The translations under genes were made by a program, and so were the position numbers. The notes under the pieces are model-generated. The model ran no database searches, was not told the DNA's origin, and worked only from the letters and a program-made list of their open reading frames with translations. A stretch of 46,051 nucleotides of DNA from an uncultured Lachnospiraceae bacterium. Its GTDB lineage: Bacteria > Bacillota > Clostridia > Lachnospirales > Lachnospiraceae. Every line of letters begins with the position of its first letter. Position 1 is the first letter of the stretch. This document shows positions 42,691-46,051 of the stretch, piece after piece. The stretch is from NCBI GenBank assembly GCA_910587935.1, contig CAJUNP010000025.1, positions 1 through 46,051 on the forward strand. The letters are read 5' to 3'.

Positions 42691-42756
42691 ATGAAAAAAG
42701 ATAAAATCAATACAACACCCAACGGTCAGAGAGCGAAATACATACAACAGTGTTAA
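42691..42756 (+). pseudogene. 21-codon plus-strand gene head, likely truncated
   Basis: A plus-strand ATG with GAAAGGACGG upstream encodes 21 residues beginning MKKDKINTTPNGQRAKYIQQ and then stops. The good start and abrupt end beside recombinase debris suggest the head of a gene cut by insertion or deletion. I cannot name the parent gene. Confidence 0.35.
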
Positions 42757-42773
42757 ACCCGAAAAGTAAAAGA

Positions 42774-43493
42774 TTACTCAATTGCAATATAAATATCCAT
42801 AAACTTAACGCCATGATTATTGAAATACTCATGTTCATAGCAGGAAAGAATTGCTGGATCATGTTTTTCTTTGATTCCGTTTATCGCCATGTATGTCATT
42901 AAAGCCTTATATGCGTTTGGAATGATTGCAAATTCCCCTTCATCCGGCACTTCTTCCAAAGTGATTGTAATATAGTTTTGTCTGCCTTGACTTACGGTTT
43001 CCACATCAAGGTCACCGGAATTTTGTCCCTCATCAAGGATTAACGCTGCCCTATAACCACGCATATTGAATACATTTCTCTGCTCTTGGGATACCTGCGG
43101 AAAATCCCACCCGATAACATATGGATTTTCGATTTTTAAATGTTTTGCCCAGCCCTCCACATGAGAAATTGCATCATCTTCTGGTTCACAGCTTATTACT
43201 ACATAACTGATATAACGAAAAGGTTCGACTGTGACAATTCTGATATCAGAATATGCCTTATTGCTATAATCCATATTTCCCTTTAATAATTGGTCAATGG
43301 AACAATGAAATGTCTCACAAAGTTCAACTAGCTTTTCAACTTCTGGCAATATTGCGCCAAGTTCCCATTTTGAAATGGTTTGTTCTTCTGTCAAGTAAGG
43401 ACTAAAAAAAATTTTAATTTTTTTAATTTCTGCACAAGTCCGTATATCAACCGCACTTGTGCATAGTTTCCAAGTCAAAGAAACCGCTATCAA
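42774..43493 (-). pseudogene. GyrI-domain regulator with damaged helix-turn-helix
   Basis: The C-terminal part (about 150 residues ending VKFMDIYIAIE) is a GyrI-like effector-binding domain. Ahead of it lies the end of an XRE helix-turn-helix, TISKWELGAILPEVEKLVELCETF, but it is joined directly to LTEEQ, so roughly ten residues that normally form the DNA-recognition turn are missing. The reading frame opens on TTG inside the end of the recombinase gene, with no proper ATG or ribosome site. It is probably a relic regulator. A shortened protein could still be made. Confidence 0.65.
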
Positions 43494-44532
43494 AGTTCCA
43501 ACAGATTTCTATTCTATTATCGGAATATACATTCACTTTGTCAATCAGCTTCTCCTTTATTTCTTCCGTAAGTTCCATCTGATCAACATAGCAGTTCAAC
43601 TGACTGATATTCTTTTCTATCTGTTGGTTACTCTCCTGCTGTATTTCCTGTCTGCTCTGAAGCTCATATAGCCTCTGCTCCAGCCTTGCAGTTTCTTCAT
43701 CGTATTTCTTCTTTTCCACAAGGAAGTCCTCTCTGGATAGCTTTCCATCCGTGTATTGCTCATAGAGTGGCATCCATGTCTTTTTCATTGTAGCTATGGT
43801 CTTGATTAAAGTTGCAATCTCCGCACCCTCAGAGTAGGGAATGGTTTTATTCCTTGAATTTTTAGATAACTCTGCTTCTTTCACAAGCAACTGTATCTGT
43901 TGCTTCAATGCTGTCAACACAACCTTATCGGTTTCCTCAACTCTTATAACAGCACTTCGGCATCTACACTCTTTTACCAAGTACCTCTGATTACACCTAA
44001 GTATGCCCTTATCGCCTTGCATTTTTCTACCACAATAACCACAGTGATAAATATTCCTGCCAGGCTTACCACTTGCCCTAAACTCTATTTGTCTCAGCAT
44101 TGAATTTGCTTTTACATAAAGTTCATACGACACAATGGGTTCGTGAGTATCTTCTACTCTTACCCATTCAGATGGTGGCGTTTTTACACGCTTGCCTCTT
44201 ACTGTAAACGATGTTGTTTTGAGTGAAATCATCATTCCGGTATATCGCTCGTCTTTTATCATGCAACGGATTCTATCATCCGTCCAATAACACTTAGCAC
44301 CATATCGACTCCATTGCTTAGTAAATCCCTGCAAATTCTGAAATTCGGACGGTGCCAGAACGCCTCGCTCATTCAATATCTTAGCAACTTTTAAGGATGA
44401 AAGACCTGACGCTACCAATTCAAAAATTTCCTTAACAATCTTCCCTGTCTCCTCATGGACTACCAACTGATGAACATTATCCTCTGCTTTCCTATAACAA
44501 ATATCTGAATTTCCTGTTTGAACAAAGACCAA
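43447..44532 (-). pseudogene. Large serine recombinase lacking its catalytic domain
   Basis: This is the C-terminal 361 residues of a large serine recombinase. It includes the recombinase domain (YRKAEDNVHQLVVHEETGKI, later RIRCMIKDERYTGMM), the zinc-ribbon domain with CGYCGRKM and CRCRSA, and a long coiled coil (about 250-325, YDEETARLEQRLYELQ). The N-terminal resolvase domain with its Ser nucleophile is absent. The first family-like residues appear near 44,495, and the upstream frame is unrelated. The only start is a TTG without a ribosome site. It was probably part of a conjugative or mobilisable element whose remainder has been lost. Confidence 0.85.
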
Positions 44533-44540
44533 ACAAGGAT

Positions 44541-44612
44541 ATGTCAGATGAAGAACTCGAAAAACTGGCTCCGTGGAATGAAAGTGTGAAGGAGCTTTGT
44601 AGCATAAAATAG
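44541..44612 (+). pseudogene. Plus-strand 3' gene fragment at the recombinase junction
   Basis: An open plus-strand frame from about 44,490 ends with MSDEELEKLAPWNESVKELC and a TAG stop at 44612. It looks like the tail of a real gene truncated where the recombinase begins. I do not recognise the parent. It may be the other end of the fragment at 42,691, but nothing proves that. Confidence 0.35.
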
Positions 44613-44627
44613 AGTAAAATGCTTGCG

Positions 44628-44655
44628 TTCCGGATTTCTAGCGTGAGATCCGGAA
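44628..44655 (-). repeat. Inverted repeat overlapping the end of mgsA
   Basis: TTCCGGATTTC (44628-44638) and GAGATCCGGAA (44645-44655) pair at 10 of 11 positions around a 6-base loop that includes the mgsA stop region. The minus strand continues without an immediate T-tract, reaching TTTT only 9 bp later. It is a possible weak terminator or processing hairpin. Confidence 0.45.
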
Positions 44656-45162
44656 TACATCTTCAGGGATACACCCCGAAATTAGGCGCTTACGTTTTTC
44701 CAATGTCTCTGCTCTATCTGCAACTTTCTTTTTAAAATTTTCTACCTTATGAATATACTCATTATCCATTAAAGAGGAACGAACTAAAAAATCAGCAGTA
44801 GCAATATTATTTGCAATCGGAATATCATATACCTGTGCTATTCTTAAAAGAGCTTTCACATCCGGATCATGCGGCTGTGCAGCTAGAGGGTCTGAGAAGA
44901 AAATCACCATATCAATACTCCCCTCTACAATCTTTGCACCAATCTGTTGATCGCCGCCTAACGGACCACTATTATAACCTTTTACCCTTAACCCCACTTT
45001 ATCTGTAATCATTCTTGCAGTAGTTCCGGTACCGGACAAACGATGATTTTTTAAAATCTCCTTATTATCATAGCACCATTGAATCATATCCTGCTTCTTT
45101 CCATCATGAGCTATAAGTGCAATATTTTTTTGCCTCTTTATTGTCATATTTATATATTCCAT
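44638..45162 (-). CDS. mgsA: Methylglyoxal synthase
   Basis: This is a 174-aa enzyme converting dihydroxyacetone phosphate to methylglyoxal and phosphate. The motifs are IALIAHDGKKQDM, the GTGTTARM phosphate loop, GPLGGDQQIGA with the catalytic-type Asp, and DPLAAQPHDPDVKALLR. IANNIATADFL completes the fold. It is about 20 residues longer than E. coli MgsA, with a basic C-terminal tail (KKKVADRAETLEKRKR). The ATG at 45162 follows AAAGGAGAAGG. The gene sits next to galM in the more AT-rich right-hand region. Confidence 0.93.
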   Translation of the reverse strand: MEYINMTIKRQKNIALIAHDGKKQDMIQWCYDNKEILKNHRLSGTGTTARMITDKVGLRVKGYNSGPLGGDQQIGAKIVEGSIDMVIFFSDPLAAQPHDPDVKALLRIAQVYDIPIANNIATADFLVRSSLMDNEYIHKVENFKKKVADRAETLEKRKRLISGCIPEDVFRISR

Positions 45163-45183
45163 TATCCTTCTCCTTTACCAATT

Positions 45184-46051
45184 TTATGAAACAGCTAACT
45201 CGTAAATTGTACGGGATTTGTATGTTTGTCCAGCCTTTAACACACTACTCGGAAAATGTTCTTCATTACAGGCATTCGGATAATACTGTGTTTCAAAACA
45301 AATACCTGCTTTTTCTTCATACCTTGTACCGCCCTTACCAACTACTCCATCCAAGAAATTTCCTGTATATAACTGCATACCACACAAATCAGAATAAACA
45401 GTCATGGTTATACCACTTTCGTCACAGTAAAGTTTTGCCATCTTTTTCAGCTTACCATCATTTGTAAATACATAATTATGGTCATACCCTTTGGCACGTC
45501 TAATTTGAACATCGTTATAATCAATCTGTTTGCCAATTATTTTCTTTATACGAAAATCCATCGGTGTATTTTCAACATTAAGAATGTTTCCTGTAGGCAC
45601 AAAATCTTCATCTATCTCAAGAAAACTATTTGCATAGATTTCCAATCGGTGCTGTAAAATATTACCATTATCCTGCCCATTCAGATTAAAATAGGTGTGA
45701 TTCGTAGGATTTACTACTGTTGTTTCATTGGTTGCCATTCTGTAATCAATAATTAGCTCATTGTTGTCTGTAAGTGTGTATCTTATCCGCTGCTCCAAAT
45801 CTCCCGGAAAGCCCTGTTCAAATTTAGGACTAAGACGACTAAATTCAACATAATTACCTTCTTTGGATTTTCCATATCTGGCATCATACATTTTACAGTG
45901 CGAGCGAACAAAACCACTATGAAGATTATTCTCTCCATCATTTTTATCTAGTTTGTATTCTTTATCATCCAGTATTACGCAGGCATTTTTTATTCGATTT
46001 GCATTTCTGCCCACATAAGCACCAAAACAGGTATCTGTATTGTAATAATCT
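45184..46051 (-). CDS. galM: Galactose mutarotase (aldose 1-epimerase), N-terminus beyond window
   Basis: The gene enters from the right edge; 289 residues plus the stop are visible. GalM signatures are present: CFGAYVGRNANRI, NLHSGF with the His used in acid/base catalysis, NPTNHTYFNLNG with the second His, the DHNYVF segment, and the C-terminal GICFETQYYPNACNEE with the catalytic Glu. It interconverts alpha and beta anomers of galactose or glucose. The frame stays open past the GTG at 46014 to the edge, so that codon is not the start. The gene lies just upstream of mgsA, and the two are probably co-transcribed. Confidence 0.92.
   Translation of the reverse strand, partial: DYYNTDTCFGAYVGRNANRIKNACVILDDKEYKLDKNDGENNLHSGFVRSHCKMYDARYGKSKEGNYVEFSRLSPKFEQGFPGDLEQRIRYTLTDNNELIIDYRMATNETTVVNPTNHTYFNLNGQDNGNILQHRLEIYANSFLEIDEDFVPTGNILNVENTPMDFRIKKIIGKQIDYNDVQIRRAKGYDHNYVFTNDGKLKKMAKLYCDESGITMTVYSDLCGMQLYTGNFLDGVVGKGGTRYEEKAGICFETQYYPNACNEEHFPSSVLKAGQTYKSRTIYELAVS

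Noticed and set aside
1..46051. CRISPR array, tRNA/rRNA genes or complete insertion sequence
   Set aside because: I found no regularly spaced repeats, no cloverleaf-like sequences and no intact transposase with terminal repeats; the only mobile-element trace is the truncated serine recombinase.

Overview
The window looks like chromosomal DNA of an endospore-forming member of the Clostridia, most likely Lachnospiraceae. The evidence is an alpha/beta-type small acid-soluble spore protein gene, a tig-clpP-clpX-lon-engB proteostasis block, a pyrophosphate-type phosphofructokinase, strong AGGAGG ribosome sites, and a Cna-B/fibro-slime surface protein beside a BTAD-type regulator. Species cannot be fixed from sequence reading alone. 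Most genes lie on the minus strand. The window opens inside a surface protein and closes inside a galactose mutarotase.

Region 1 (1-6.8 kb): the N-terminal 857 residues of a secreted fibro-slime/Cna-B adhesin, a 145-aa unknown protein, a SARP/BTAD-type regulator with a degenerate GGDEF-like tail, and an orphan solute-binding lipoprotein. Two TGTGAC direct repeats exactly 11 bp apart sit ahead of the adhesin gene, the arrangement known for SARP operators. Region 2 (7-14.7 kb): seven tightly packed genes, read from high to low coordinate: GT28-type lipid glycosyltransferase, divergent PlsY, aldose-epimerase homologue, VWA/DUF2201-like protein, MoxR-type AAA+ ATPase, BspA-type LRR protein and RsmF-like rRNA methyltransferase. 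The AAA+/VWA/LRR trio is the best candidate here for an undescribed system. Region 3 (14.7-19.5 kb): an ECF sigma / anti-sigma / response-regulator operon whose receiver lacks the conserved switch lysine, then AI-2E/YtvI-type permease, truA and vanZ-like genes.

Region 4 (19.5-26 kb): trigger factor, ClpP, ClpX, Lon and EngB. Region 5 (26-28.9 kb): an ECF-transporter S component, a spore SASP with a highly structured leader, CBS and DJ-1 proteins, and a CYTH phosphatase. Region 6 (28.9-35.5 kb): a lacI-glgP-malQ alpha-glucan operon with a perfect palindromic operator just downstream of its promoter, and a rubredoxin-glutamate-synthase-like fusion with a PerR-like box over its -10.

Region 7 (35.5-42.6 kb): an unexplained hairpin and ORF debris, a second ECF sigma/anti-sigma pair with a lipoprotein, a Na/Pi cotransporter, PPi-PFK, a Na/Ca antiporter and a small unknown gene. 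Region 8 (42.6-46 kb): visibly more AT-rich. It holds a mobile-element scar (headless large serine recombinase, regulator with a damaged HTH, plus-strand gene scraps), then methylglyoxal synthase and galactose mutarotase. No tRNA, rRNA, CRISPR array or intact insertion sequence was seen.
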